Assembly (NCBI GenBank): GCA_035633255.1
Contig: DASQFD010000144.1
Span: forward strand, 1-35,156
Direction: 5' to 3'
DNA length: 35,156 bases
From: DASQFD01 sp035633255
GTDB taxonomy: Bacteria > Actinomycetota > Actinomycetes > Actinomycetales > Dermatophilaceae
Part shown: positions 17,063 to 25,140 of the stretch, piece by piece
Numbering within the stretch: the stretch's first letter is position 1
Layout: each line of letters opens with the position of its first letter
Program-made: the position numbers and the translations under genes
The notes under the pieces: generated by a model
Database searches by the model: none
Seen by the model: only the letters and a program-made list of their open reading frames with translations
What the model was told of the DNA's origin: nothing

Positions 17063-18247
17063 ATGAAGGCCTTGGCTTGGCACGGCAAGCGTGACGTGCG
17101 CGTGGAGGAGGTCCCCGACCCGGTCCTGCGCGAGCCCACCGACGCCATCATCAAGGTGACCTCGAGCGCGATCTGCGGGTCGGACCTGCACCTCTACGAG
17201 GTGCTCGGGCCCTACCTCGAGCCGGGCGACATCCTGGGCCACGAGCCCATGGGGATCGTCGAGGAGGTGGGAGCGGAGGTGACCCACATCCGCCCGGGTG
17301 ACCGCGTGGTGGTGCCGTTCAACATCTCGTGCGGGTCGTGCTTCATGTGCAGCAGGCAGCTGTACGCCCAGTGCGAGACCACGCAGGTGCGGGCGCAGGG
17401 CAAGGGCGCCTCCCTCTTCGGCTACACCAGCCTCTACGGCTCGGTGCCGGGCGGGCAGGCGGAGTACCTGCGCGTTCCGCAGGCGCACTTCGGGCCGATC
17501 AAGGTGCCGCACGAGCACCCCGACCAGCGTCTCCTCTACCTCTCCGACGTCATCCCCACCGCCTGGCAGGGCGTGGCGTATGCCGACGTCGACCCGGGCG
17601 GGACGCTGGCCATCCTGGGCCTGGGCCCGATCGGCCAGATGGCCGGCCGCATCGCCCTCCACCTGGGCGTCGGTCGGGTCATCGGCGTGGACCTGGTCCC
17701 CGAGCGGCTCGCGATGGCCCGCGAGTGGGGCATGGAGACGCTGGACCTGGGCGACGTCGACGACGTCGCGGCGGCGCTGATCGACATGACCGCGGGCCGG
17801 GGCCCGGACGGGGTGCTCGAGGCGGTCGGCATGGAGGCGCACGACTCCCCGCGCGCCAAGGTGGCGCAGACCGCCGTGGGGCTGCTGCCCGACGCCGTCG
17901 CCAAGCCGCTCATCGACAAGATGGCCATCGACCGGCTGGACGCGCTGAACACCGCGTGCAAGGCGTGCCGGCGGGGCGGAACCGTGTCCATCAGCGGCGT
18001 CTACGGTGGGGAGATGGACCCCATGCCCATGATGGAGATCTTCGACCGTGGCCTGCAGCTGCGGATGGGCCAGTGCGACGTGCACCGGTGGACCGACCAG
18101 ATCCTCCCCCTCGTCCTGGACCCCGCGGACCCGCTGGGGACCGAGCACCTGGCGACGCACGTGCTGCCGCTGTCCGACGCGCCGCGGGCGTACGCGATGT
18201 TCCAGAAGAAGGAGGACGGCTGCGTCAAGGTCGTCCTGCAGCCGTGA
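17063..18247 (+). CDS. Zinc-dependent alcohol dehydrogenase (FDH-like group)
   Basis: 394 residues of the medium-chain dehydrogenase family. The N-terminal catalytic domain has the zinc ligands Cys38 (AICGSDLH) and His60-Glu61 (GHEPMG), and a structural zinc lobe with Cys90, 93, 96 and 104 (CGSCFMC...C). The Rossmann motif GLGPIG (186-191) and Asp210 at the end of beta-2 favour NAD over NADP. The length and the insert around 260-300 match the glutathione-independent formaldehyde dehydrogenase-like subgroup, but substrate is not predictable. Start ATG has AGGAAAC upstream. GTGA overlap with the SDR gene implies co-translation, suggesting a shared alcohol/aldehyde pathway. Confidence 0.9.
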   Translation: MKALAWHGKRDVRVEEVPDPVLREPTDAIIKVTSSAICGSDLHLYEVLGPYLEPGDILGHEPMGIVEEVGAEVTHIRPGDRVVVPFNISCGSCFMCSRQLYAQCETTQVRAQGKGASLFGYTSLYGSVPGGQAEYLRVPQAHFGPIKVPHEHPDQRLLYLSDVIPTAWQGVAYADVDPGGTLAILGLGPIGQMAGRIALHLGVGRVIGVDLVPERLAMAREWGMETLDLGDVDDVAAALIDMTAGRGPDGVLEAVGMEAHDSPRAKVAQTAVGLLPDAVAKPLIDKMAIDRLDALNTACKACRRGGTVSISGVYGGEMDPMPMMEIFDRGLQLRMGQCDVHRWTDQILPLVLDPADPLGTEHLATHVLPLSDAPRAYAMFQKKEDGCVKVVLQP

Positions 18248-19251
18248 GCGGACGGGCGGAGGCCAGTGCGCCCGGCGGCCCGCGCACGGTGCTGGTCACC
18301 GGAGCCACCAGCGGCATCGGCCGCGCCACCGCGCTGGCCCTCGCCGAGCGGGGTGACCGGCTGGTGCTCGTGGCCCGCTCGGCGGAGTCGCTCGAGGCGA
18401 CGGCGCAGGAGTGCCGGGCGGTCGGCGCGGTGGCCACCCCGGTCGTCGCCGACGTGGCGGACGCCCGCGCCGTCGACGCGGCGGTCGAGGCTGCGGTCCG
18501 CGAGCACGGGGCGCTGGACGCGGTGGTCCACGCGGCGGCGGTGCTCGCCTACGGGCGCTTCGAGGACGTCCCGGCCGAGGTCTTCGACGCCGCGCTGGCG
18601 GTGACGCTCGGCGGGACGGCGAACGTCGCGCGGGCGGCCCTCGCGCAGTTCCGGGCACAGCGCCAGCCGGGTGGCGGCCGCGGCGACCTCGTCGTGGTCG
18701 GGTCCCTGCTGGGCAAGATCGTCACGCCCTACATGAGCTCCTACGTGACCGCCAAGTGGGGGGTGCACGGCCTGGTCCGGACCCTGCAGGTGGAGGCCCG
18801 GGCTGAGCCGGGCATCGGGATCAGCCTGGTCTCGCCCGGCGGCGTGGACACCCCGATCTACCGCCAGGCCGGGACCTACCTGGGGTGGCACGGCCGCCCG
18901 CCACCGCCGGTGGACCGGCCCGAGAAGGTCGCGAAGGCGGTGCTCCGGGCGCTGGACCGCCCGCGACGCGACGACGACGTCGGGCTGGCGAACGCCGTGG
19001 TGGTCCTGGGCTTTCGCGCCCTGCCCGTCGTCTTCGACGCGGTCGTGACGCCGCTCATGAGGGTCGGCGGCATCTCCCGGGACCCGGCTGAGCCGGGTCC
19101 GGGTAACGTGCTCGAGGCGGCACCGCACGGCGAGGTGGTCCACGGGCACTGGGGCCGGCACTGGATGCGGCCGGCGGCCGTCGCGGCGGTCGGTGCGGCC
19201 ACGCTCGGGGTCCGCGCCGCGGGCACCCGCCTGCGGCGAGACCGCGGCTGA
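18244..19251 (+). CDS. Short-chain dehydrogenase/reductase
   Basis: 335 residues, classical SDR. The cofactor motif TGATSGIG spans 19-26, the catalytic Ser154 lies in VVGSLLGK, and Tyr167-x3-Lys171 in YVTAK. The usual NNAG is replaced by HAAAV (96-100). The C-terminal extension (about 255-335) contains hydrophobic segments, including AAVAAVGAATLGVRAAGTRL, and may sit at the membrane. GTG at 18244 overlaps the dehydrogenase stop. LVSPGGVDTPIY is the substrate-loop region common to SDRs acting on hydrophobic alcohols or lipids. The substrate is unknown. Confidence 0.9.
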   Translation: MSGRAEASAPGGPRTVLVTGATSGIGRATALALAERGDRLVLVARSAESLEATAQECRAVGAVATPVVADVADARAVDAAVEAAVREHGALDAVVHAAAVLAYGRFEDVPAEVFDAALAVTLGGTANVARAALAQFRAQRQPGGGRGDLVVVGSLLGKIVTPYMSSYVTAKWGVHGLVRTLQVEARAEPGIGISLVSPGGVDTPIYRQAGTYLGWHGRPPPPVDRPEKVAKAVLRALDRPRRDDDVGLANAVVVLGFRALPVVFDAVVTPLMRVGGISRDPAEPGPGNVLEAAPHGEVVHGHWGRHWMRPAAVAAVGAATLGVRAAGTRLRRDRG

Positions 19252-19266
19252 GGGGCCGCCGGCGGA

Positions 19267-19341
19267 GACGCCGACGGCAGGGACGCCGACTTCAGAGACG
19301 TCGCCGGCAGGGACGTCGCCGGCAGGGACGTCGCCGGCAGA
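19267..19341. repeat. Five 15-bp tandem repeats just upstream of the SRPBCC gene
   Basis: The unit is GACGTCGCCGGCAGG, with copies at 19267, 19282, 19297, 19312 and 19327; the last three are nearly identical. Each unit contains the palindromes GACGTC and GCCGGC in the later copies. The array ends 17 bp before the ATG at 19359, directly beside its Shine-Dalgarno. Confidence 0.9.
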
Positions 19342-19358
19342 GAGAGGAAGGAGCCAAC

Positions 19359-19835
19359 ATGGGTGGCACTGAGGACGCGGTGACCGTGACGCGCGAGGTC
19401 GAGGCCGCACCGGAGGCGGTGTGGCAGGTGCTCGCCGACGGCTGGGCCTACGCCCAGTGGGTGGTCGGCGCCTCGCGGGTGCGCGCGGTCGACCACGACT
19501 GGCCCGCCGAGGGGAGCCGGATTCACCACTCCTTCGGTCTCTGGCCGGTCGTCATCAACGACACCACGGTGGTGCGCACGTCGAACCCGCCGAACGAGAT
19601 GGCGCTGACGGCGCGGGGCTGGCCCGCCGGTGAGGCGGACGTCGTCATCACCGTGAAGGCGGACGGCCCCGGACAGTGCACGGTGCGGATCGCCGAGGAC
19701 GCCGTGTCCGGTCCCGGGACGCTGGTGCCGCGCATGATGCGCCAGGCCGTCATCGCCCCGCGCAACCGCGAGGCGCTGCGGCGGCTGGCCTACCTCTCCG
19801 AGCGCCGCGACGGCCCCGAGGCCACGACGAAGTAG
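19359..19835 (+). CDS. SRPBCC-family (polyketide cyclase-like) protein
   Basis: 158 residues of the START/Bet v1-like hydrophobic-pocket fold: an N-terminal strand VTVTREVEAAPEAVWQVLADGWAYAQWV is the typical SRPBCC opening, followed by beta strands (GSRIHHSFGLWPVVINDTTVV, EADVVITVKADGPGQCTVRI) and the long C-terminal helix (PRNREALRRLAYLSERR). Start ATG follows AGGAAGGAG. Such proteins bind or act on hydrophobic small molecules. Position after the ADH and SDR genes suggests a shared operon, though a five-copy repeat intervenes. The stop lies within a 20-bp tandem duplication. Confidence 0.85.
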   Translation: MGGTEDAVTVTREVEAAPEAVWQVLADGWAYAQWVVGASRVRAVDHDWPAEGSRIHHSFGLWPVVINDTTVVRTSNPPNEMALTARGWPAGEADVVITVKADGPGQCTVRIAEDAVSGPGTLVPRMMRQAVIAPRNREALRRLAYLSERRDGPEATTK

Positions 19836-19855
19836 CCGAGGCCACGACGAAGCAG
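19816..19855. repeat. 20-bp tandem duplication across the SRPBCC stop codon
   Basis: CCGAGGCCACGACGAAGTAG (19816-19835) is followed by the same sequence with CAG instead of TAG (19836-19855). The stop codon exists only in the first copy. Confidence 0.85.
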
Positions 19856-19886
19856 CCGGGGCCCGCTGCGGGTCACCGGCCTGCGG

Positions 19887-21482
19887 TCACTGCGGCAGCA
19901 GCCGGTCCCACGCCGAGCGCAGCAGCGCCCGTCGCGCCGCGCCGGCCCGGCCCGAGGTCGCCAGGGCGGCTCGCGCGGCGTTCCACCCGCACGCACCGTG
20001 CACGCCGCCGCCGGGGTGTGCCGACGACCCGGCGAGGTAGAGCCCCTCGACGAACGTCTCCGGCCGGCCGAGTCCCGGGGTGGGGCGGAAGACGAGCTGC
20101 TGGTGCAGCCCGGAGGTCCCGGCATTGACGGCGCCGCCCACCAGGCTGGCGTTGGCGTCCTCCAGGTCACCGGGCGACTGCACGTGCCGCGCCACGACCG
20201 CGGACCGGAAGCCCGGCGCGACGCGCTCGACCGCGTCCTCCATCGCCGTGACGTGCGCGTCGAGCAGCGCACCGGACCAGTCGGGTCCGTGCGGCACGTG
20301 GGTGTAGGCCCACGTGGACTCGGTGCCCTCCGGCGAGCGGGTCGGGTCCGAGGTCGTCATCTGGCCGAAGAGCAGGAACGGGCGGCGGGGCACCCGCTTG
20401 GTCGAGAGGTCGGCGGCGAAGTCCACGAACCCGTCGAGGTCGACGCCGAGGTGCACGGTGCCGGCGCCGCGCGCCTCCTCGGCCGCCCAGGGCACCTTGC
20501 GGTCCAGCGCCCAGTTCACCTTGATCGTCGGGTTGTCCCACTGGAAGCGGTCCAGGTCCTCCCGCAGCCGGGACGGCAGGTGCTCCTCCCCCACCAGCTC
20601 CCGGTAGAGCGCGGGCGCCGGCACGTCCGCGAGCACGGCCCGGCGCGCGCGGATCCGCCGCCCGTCTGCCAGGCGCACCCCGGTGGCGCGGCGCCCGGAC
20701 AGCTCGACGCCGCCCACCCGGGCCCCGGTGACCACCTCGACCCCCCGGCTCTCCGCCCGGCGCCGCAGCGCCGTCGCCAGCTGCCCCGCCCCACCGCGCG
20801 GCACGGGGAAGCCGACGTCCTGGCCGAGCATCACCAGCAGCCACCCGAAGATCGCGCTGCCGCCGGCGTCGGGCGGGAGGTCGCTGTGCATGGCGTTGCC
20901 GGTGAGCAGGAGCGGTCCGCCCTCACCTCGGAAGCGCTCGTCACCGAGCCTGCGCACCGGGGAGGCGCCCATCCGGGCGAGGTCCAGGGTGCCGCGCGCC
21001 CCGAGCCGCCGCACCATCTCCGCGGTCGAGCGCACCGGGGGGATCGGGGTGAAGAGCGCGTCCAGCAACGGGTCCCGGATCCGGTCCCACTCGGCGCAGA
21101 GCGCCAGCCAGGCGTCGCCGTCCCCGGCGCCCCACTCCTCGAGGCCGGCCGCGGTGTCCTCCGCGCGCGCGCGGATCACCGCGGCCCGGCCGTCGTCGAG
21201 CGCGTGCGCGACGACGTCCGGCGCGCTGGTCCACTCCAGGCCGTACGCGCCCAGCTCCAGGTCGCGGATCACCGGGCTGGCTGCGGCGAGGGGGTAGAAG
21301 GCGCTGAACAGGTCGGTGACGAAGCCGGGCGCGGTGACCTCCGCGCTGCGGACCGCTCCCCCGACCTCGGGCTGCTCCTCGACGAGGACGACGTCCCACC
21401 CCGCGTCCCCCAACGCGTTCGCGGCGACCAGACCGTTCGGTCCGGCGCCCACCACGACCGCGTCGGCGACCGTTCCCGGCAT
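19887..21482 (-). CDS. NAD(P)/FAD-dependent oxidoreductase, phytoene-desaturase-like (COG1233)
   Basis: 531 residues. The FAD ADP-binding motif VVVGAGPNGLVAA (about 9-21) opens the protein, followed by VVLVEEQPEVGGAVRS. PVPRGGAGQLATALRRR, then VVTGARVGG, is the mid-protein signature of the carotenoid-desaturase/PYROXD2 group, and FVEGLYLAGSSAHPGGGVHGACGWNAAR is the C-terminal FAD-contact motif. No carotenoid biosynthesis genes lie nearby, so a true phytoene desaturase is unlikely; the actual substrate is unknown. ATG 21482 places the FAD motif at the usual distance. Convergent with the SRPBCC gene, 51 bp apart. Confidence 0.88.
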   Translation of the reverse strand: MPGTVADAVVVGAGPNGLVAANALGDAGWDVVLVEEQPEVGGAVRSAEVTAPGFVTDLFSAFYPLAAASPVIRDLELGAYGLEWTSAPDVVAHALDDGRAAVIRARAEDTAAGLEEWGAGDGDAWLALCAEWDRIRDPLLDALFTPIPPVRSTAEMVRRLGARGTLDLARMGASPVRRLGDERFRGEGGPLLLTGNAMHSDLPPDAGGSAIFGWLLVMLGQDVGFPVPRGGAGQLATALRRRAESRGVEVVTGARVGGVELSGRRATGVRLADGRRIRARRAVLADVPAPALYRELVGEEHLPSRLREDLDRFQWDNPTIKVNWALDRKVPWAAEEARGAGTVHLGVDLDGFVDFAADLSTKRVPRRPFLLFGQMTTSDPTRSPEGTESTWAYTHVPHGPDWSGALLDAHVTAMEDAVERVAPGFRSAVVARHVQSPGDLEDANASLVGGAVNAGTSGLHQQLVFRPTPGLGRPETFVEGLYLAGSSAHPGGGVHGACGWNAARAALATSGRAGAARRALLRSAWDRLLPQ

Positions 21483-21594
21483 ACCCGTCCCTCCTCCGTG
21501 TGCCCCGCCGGCGCGACGGGTCGAGGCCCCGAGCGTGGCACCGGTGCGTGACTACCCGCGCGCCGCGGCCTCCATGCGCACCGCCGCGGCGACC

Positions 21595-21620
21595 GGTTGC
21601 GGGTGGGCCGGCGCGGGTAG
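21595..21620 (+). promoter_or_regulatory. Sigma-B-like promoter before the 60-aa protein gene
   Basis: GGTT (21595-21598), 16 bp, GGGTAG (21615-21620), then 36 bp to the ATG at 21657 with its GAGAGGAC Shine-Dalgarno. It matches the stress-sigma pattern seen at 999 and 28081. Confidence 0.5.
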
Positions 21621-21656
21621 GACCACATCCCGACCATCCACCGACGAGAGGACATC

Positions 21657-21839
21657 ATGACCACCCCGCCGCGCGGCCGCTTCCGGCTCGGGCCGCTGCC
21701 CAACTACACGACCACCACGCGCGGCGGGACGCGCGTCTCGGTCGGCGGCTGCTGCCTGCCGCTGCCGATCGGCTGCCTCACCACCGTCGTGGCCGGAGCC
21801 GCCATCCTCGCCGCGCGGGTCGCCACGCGGCACGGGTGA
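21657..21839 (+). CDS. Small 60-residue membrane protein, unknown
   Basis: A basic, Thr-rich N-terminus (RGRFRLGPLPNYTTTTRGGTRVSV) leads to a Cys/Pro-rich turn GGCCLPLPIGCL and one hydrophobic helix (TTVVAGAAILAARVA), ending in RHG. Start ATG is supported by GAGAGGAC 5 bases upstream and a sigma-B-like promoter, and GTGA coupling to the following hydrolase also argues it is real. I do not recognise a family. The three cysteines near the membrane face (CC...C) might bind metal or form a disulfide; speculative. Confidence 0.7.
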   Translation: MTTPPRGRFRLGPLPNYTTTTRGGTRVSVGGCCLPLPIGCLTTVVAGAAILAARVATRHG

Positions 21840-22657
21840 GCCGCCGGGAGCCGCCTGGCGGGGTGCCGCCGCGGCGCACCCGCACGCGCGCCGGCCGGCA
21901 CGTCGTCACCTCCTGGGAGGCCGGACCACCGGTGGGTGCCGCTCCTACGCTCGTGCTCGTGCCGGGCCTGGGGATGCCCTCGTATGCCGTCCCCGTGACC
22001 ACCGAGCTCGGCCGCCGGTCGGTGCCCGCGGCCCTGCTCGACCTACCGGGGTTCGGGACGCGGGGGCGGCGCACCGTGGCGCCCGACGTCGGGGCCATCG
22101 GGGACGTCGCGGCGCAGTGGGTGCTCGCCCGGTGCACCGGTGCTCCCGTCCTCGTGGCGGGGCACTCCACCGGCGGCAACGCCGCGCTGACCGCGGGCCT
22201 GGCCCTGCAGTCGCTGGGGCTCGAGGTCTCGGTGCTCCTCGTCGGGCCGGTCTTCACGCCGGCGCAGCGGCGGCTCCCGGCGCTGCTGGCGGCGGCGGCG
22301 CTCGCCTACCGGCGGGACTCCCCGCGCCAGCTCGCCGACGGTGCGGGCGACCTCGCACGCGGTCGCACCGACGTGCTGCGGGTGGTGCGCAGCGGCCTGC
22401 GCGACCCCGTCGAGCGCCGGATCGCGCGGCTCGAGGTGCCGCTCGTCGTCGTCGCCGGACGCTCCGACTCCCTCGCGCCGCGCGCGTGGTTGCAACGGCT
22501 CGCGGAGAGCGCCGAACGTGCTCCCTCGGTGGGCGTGCACTCGGTGCGCGGGTCGCACAACATGCCGTTCACCTACCCTCGCGACCTGGCGGACGTGGTG
22601 TCAGCCGAACTCCACCGGCTCGCCGAAGCGCGGCAGGTGCACCGCGACGTCGGGTGA
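21836..22657 (+). CDS. Alpha/beta hydrolase
   Basis: 273 residues. The oxyanion/HG-like stretch VLVPGLGMPSY (about 40-50), the nucleophile elbow GHSTGG (Ser111), the acid Asp211 (VVAGRSDSLAP) and His241 (VRGSHNMPF) form a complete catalytic triad in the standard fold order, with a cap region between about 140 and 200. GTG 21836 overlaps the stop of the 60-residue gene (GTGA), so the two are probably co-translated. The first 22 residues are Arg/Pro-rich. The substrate class is unknown. The last 57 bp overlap the convergent MBL-fold gene. Confidence 0.87.
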   Translation: MSRREPPGGVPPRRTRTRAGRHVVTSWEAGPPVGAAPTLVLVPGLGMPSYAVPVTTELGRRSVPAALLDLPGFGTRGRRTVAPDVGAIGDVAAQWVLARCTGAPVLVAGHSTGGNAALTAGLALQSLGLEVSVLLVGPVFTPAQRRLPALLAAAALAYRRDSPRQLADGAGDLARGRTDVLRVVRSGLRDPVERRIARLEVPLVVVAGRSDSLAPRAWLQRLAESAERAPSVGVHSVRGSHNMPFTYPRDLADVVSAELHRLAEARQVHRDVG

Positions 22658-23374
22658 GGTCGCGGCCACGACCTCGGCGAAGAGGCGTCCCGGTGCGTCA
22701 TGGAGCGCGGGCCGGGCCCGCCAGAGCAGGGGGAGCCGCAGGCTGCCCCAGTGGATCGGCACGACGGCGCGGGGGTGGACCCGGCGCACGGCCTCGGCCG
22801 CCCGGACCGGGTCGAGGTGGTGGCGCTCCGGCACGGTGAGCCCCCACCCGCCGACGGGCACGAGCGCCAGGTCGATCTCCCGGCCGGTCAGCTCCTCGAG
22901 CGCGTCGTGCAGGCCGGTGTCCCCGGCGAACCACACGTGCCGCCCGTCGCCCTCGAGCAGGTAGCCGACGGCGGGCTGCGCGGGCCCCCACCGGCCGCGC
23001 CGGCCGTCGTGCTCGGCATGCACCGCGCGCACGGTGAGCCGCCCGACCGTGACGCTCTCCCCGGGGGTCACCTCGAGCACCCGCTCGAAGTCGCCGCGGG
23101 CCAGCAGGGCGGCGGTGCCCACGGGACCGACGACGAGGGCGTCGCGCGACACGGCCGCCAGCGACGGCACGTCGAGGTGGTCGCGGTGGGCGTGGGAGAC
23201 GAGGACCACGGTGGTGTCGGGCCCGACGGCGGGCGGTTGCCACGACGGGGGCTGGACCAGCGGGCCGACGCGTCGCCGGAGCACCGGGTCGGTGAGGACG
23301 ACCTCACCGGCGAGCTCGACGGTGGTCGTCGAGTGGCCCCACCACGTCACGGACGCGCTCACGAGCTCGGCCAC
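22601..23374 (-). CDS. MBL-fold metallo-hydrolase (UlaG-like)
   Basis: 257 residues. The metal-binding motif HxHxDH is intact at His61-x-His63-x-Asp65-His66 (VSHAHRDHLD), with His119/His122, Asp152 (FAGDTGL) and His208 (VVPIHWG) as the remaining likely ligands. The opening VTWWGHSTTTVEL is characteristic of the UlaG/YtnP-like group, which includes lactonases and N-acyl-phosphatidylethanolamine phospholipase-D-like enzymes (RRGRWGP is part of that signature). Substrate unknown. Overlaps the 3' end of the alpha/beta hydrolase gene by 57 bp on the opposite strand. Confidence 0.88.
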   Translation of the reverse strand: MAELVSASVTWWGHSTTTVELAGEVVLTDPVLRRRVGPLVQPPSWQPPAVGPDTTVVLVSHAHRDHLDVPSLAAVSRDALVVGPVGTAALLARGDFERVLEVTPGESVTVGRLTVRAVHAEHDGRRGRWGPAQPAVGYLLEGDGRHVWFAGDTGLHDALEELTGREIDLALVPVGGWGLTVPERHHLDPVRAAEAVRRVHPRAVVPIHWGSLRLPLLWRARPALHDAPGRLFAEVVAATSPDVAVHLPRFGEPVEFG

Positions 23375-23538
23375 GGCGATCTCCGGCGGTCGTGGGGGCA
23401 GGACGCCCTGACGCTACAACGCGGCCGGTGGCGGACGTCAGCAGCCGGCGTCCGCGGCGGCCGGCAGCGGCATACCATCTGCCGCCCGTCGTCGGGCCGC
23501 CCGCAGCGTTGCGGTGCGGGGGACGCGGGTCGGGTTCC

Positions 23539-23847
23539 TCAGCGGCGGCCGGCCCGGGCGCCGCCGCCGGCGCCTCCGCCGAAGATCATCGAGAGGCCGG
23601 CGACGTAGCCGAAGTCGTACCAGCCGCCGGTGTTGCGCACCTCGTAGATGCTGACGTCCGAGTCGAAGAGGGACACCAGGAAGGTCACCGGCGTGATGAA
23701 GCCGTGCCAGAGGCCCAGCCAGAAGCCGGCGGGGTCGGGACCGGTGTCCACGGCCGGGTTGGGACCCGCCGCGCACGCCCCCAGGACGAGCACCACCATG
23801 GCCAGCGCCACGAGCTGCACCCACCGACGTGTCCGCGCTCCAGCCAT
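23539..23847 (-). CDS. Small conserved lipoprotein
   Basis: 102 residues. A basic start (ARTRRW), hydrophobic core and the lipobox LGAC predict lipidation at Cys25. The body PAGFWLGLWHGFITPVTFLVSLF, then DVSIYEVRNTGGWYDFGYVAGL, is a compact pattern I know from small, widely distributed bacterial proteins of unknown function, usually with two short hydrophobic segments. The end is Gly/Ala/Arg-rich. ATG 23847 follows GAGG; the longer open frame upstream is not credible because the signal peptide begins here. Likely anchored on the outer face of the membrane. Confidence 0.8.
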   Translation of the reverse strand: MAGARTRRWVQLVALAMVVLVLGACAAGPNPAVDTGPDPAGFWLGLWHGFITPVTFLVSLFDSDVSIYEVRNTGGWYDFGYVAGLSMIFGGGAGGGARAGRR

Positions 23848-23950
23848 GTCCTCACCCTCCCATCCCGCGCCGTCCGGGGCTAGCAGTGGGCGCTCAGGGC
23901 GGCATGGCCTGCCGCCGTTGACACCCCGACACGTCGGGAGGACCGTGTGC

Positions 23951-24000
23951 CACGGCGGACCACGGCGGTCCACGACGGACCACGACGGACCACGACGGGC
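23951..24000. repeat. Five 10-bp tandem repeats
   Basis: Units close to CACGACGGAC fill 23951-24000 with one to two changes per copy. They lie in the spacer between the lipoprotein gene and the small membrane protein gene, next to the 15-bp array. Confidence 0.85.
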
Positions 24001-24019
24001 CGGCGAGGGACGCCCCGTC

Positions 24020-24064
24020 GGGGACGACCCGGAGGGGGACGACCCGGAGGGGGACGACCCGGAG
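24020..24064. repeat. Three perfect 15-bp tandem repeats ending at a Shine-Dalgarno
   Basis: GGGGACGACCCGGAG occurs at 24020, 24035 and 24050 without change, then runs into GGAGCGGC and the ATG at 24073. The last repeat end supplies part of the GGAGGGAG ribosome-binding site, so array length directly alters the leader. Confidence 0.9.
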
Positions 24065-24072
24065 GGAGCGGC

Positions 24073-24324
24073 ATGTCGGCAGGCAGCGGGGTTCGGTGGC
24101 GAGCACGCGTCGAGACGGTGCTCGCCGTGGTCAGCGGCACCCTGGCCGTGCTCACCCTCGGGTGGCACGACTGGATCGAGGCCTTCGGGTGGGAGCCCGA
24201 CGGCGGCAGCGGCCTGGTCGAGTGGGGGATCGTCCTCGGCCTCGCTCTCGTGGCCGTCGTCTCCGGAGTCGCGGCGCGGTCCCACTGGCGCCTCGCGACG
24301 GGCGTCGCCGAGCCCACCGCCTGA
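24073..24324 (+). CDS. Small two-helix membrane protein
   Basis: 83 residues. Two hydrophobic helices (VETVLAVVSGTLAVLTLGW and WGIVLGLALVAVVSGVAA) flank a polar, acidic loop (HDWIEAFGWEPDGGSGLVE). The helix-loop-helix with W.DWIE..FG.(D/E)PDGGSG is recognisable from small actinobacterial proteins of unknown function. ATG 24073 is chosen for the GGAGGGAG six bases upstream; the longer frame upstream translates the tandem repeats and is not protein-like. Function unknown. Confidence 0.75.
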   Translation: MSAGSGVRWRARVETVLAVVSGTLAVLTLGWHDWIEAFGWEPDGGSGLVEWGIVLGLALVAVVSGVAARSHWRLATGVAEPTA

Positions 24325-24425
24325 GCGCCGCGCCGGCGCCTGGGCCACCGCGCGCACCCGTACCGCAGGCGCTGGCCGACCGCGTCGCGCGACGACAGGT
24401 CGGTCCTCCGTCACCGCGTCAACCC

Positions 24426-24827
24426 GTGGGCAGTTCCGCGATCGTTCCCGTGTGGCTCGCGGCCGGCACGCCCCTCCTGGCCTTCGTCGGCGTGCTGGTC
24501 GGCTACTGGGTCACGCGGAGGGCAGCCACTGAGCTGGAGACACGCTCGACACGGGAGGAGACGATGCGGACCCTGAAGTGGGCCGCTGAGCTGGCGGTCT
24601 CGGGTGACGACGCCAAGGCAGACCTCGGCCTCCGCGAACTCTACGCCCTACGGGGTTCGGCCCTGCTTGACCCTGAGCAGCGGACTTTCATCGCAGCCGC
24701 GCTTGCGTCGGTGTATGCGAGGGCGGCCGCGACGATCGAGGCGGCGGTGGAGGAGGGTCAGCAGGTCGAAGTCGTCGTCCCCGAGGCCGAGCCCCCGCAC
24801 GCCGGATCCGGCAGGGCGTCTGACTAA
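24426..24827 (+). CDS. Hypothetical membrane-anchored helical protein
   Basis: About 133 residues. An N-terminal hydrophobic helix (IVPVWLAAGTPLLAFVGVLVGYWV) is followed by TRRAATELETRSTREETMRTLKWAAELAVSGDDAKADLGLRELYAL, a charged helical domain, and an acidic tail. The pattern of a membrane anchor plus MRTLKWAAELA...LG..EL.AL recalls small actinobacterial proteins of unknown function. GTG 24426 is the likely start but has a poor Shine-Dalgarno; GTG 24450 is an alternative. Codon choice towards the end is less GC-biased than in neighbours. Confidence 0.6.
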   Translation: MGSSAIVPVWLAAGTPLLAFVGVLVGYWVTRRAATELETRSTREETMRTLKWAAELAVSGDDAKADLGLRELYALRGSALLDPEQRTFIAAALASVYARAAATIEAAVEEGQQVEVVVPEAEPPHAGSGRASD

Positions 24828-25001
24828 TCGCCGAGGCTCGCGAGGTTCCGCCCCGGATCGGCGCGGCCGATCACCAGGAGAAGCGGAGCCCCGAGGCGTA
24901 GACGCTGGGCAGGCGGAAACGCCCACTGTGCTGCACGTCAGGTGCGGGGCCGGTGCGATGTTGCCCGGGCCGCCCTCCCGTTGAGGCAGCCCTCCGAGAG
25001 C

Positions 25002-25061
25002 GGACGCAGAAGATCGCGCCGGACGGTGAAATAACCGCGTCAGCGACGATCTTCCGCGTCC
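25002..25061. repeat. 15-bp inverted repeat with a 30-bp loop
   Basis: GGACGCAGAAGATCG (25002-25016) and CGATCTTCCGCGTCC (25047-25061) pair at 14 of 15 positions. It may be a transcription terminator, an operator or a degraded mobile-element end. Confidence 0.65.
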
Positions 25062-25140
25062 CACCTCCGTCCCCGGTGCTGCCTCCGCCGCAGGCCGGCG
25101 CGTCCCAGCTCCGTCCGCCGTGCTGCGTCCACCGCGGCCG
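25056..25140. repeat. Imperfect direct repeat, 44-bp period
   Basis: GCGTCCCACCTCCGTCC... from 25056 and GCGTCCCAGCTCCGTCC... from 25100 match over about 41 bases with a few changes. The array lies 80 bp before the crotonase start. Confidence 0.6.

Noticed and set aside
19887..21482. Carotenoid biosynthesis cluster
   Set aside because: The oxidoreductase is related to phytoene desaturase, but no crtB, crtE or cyclase gene is in the window.
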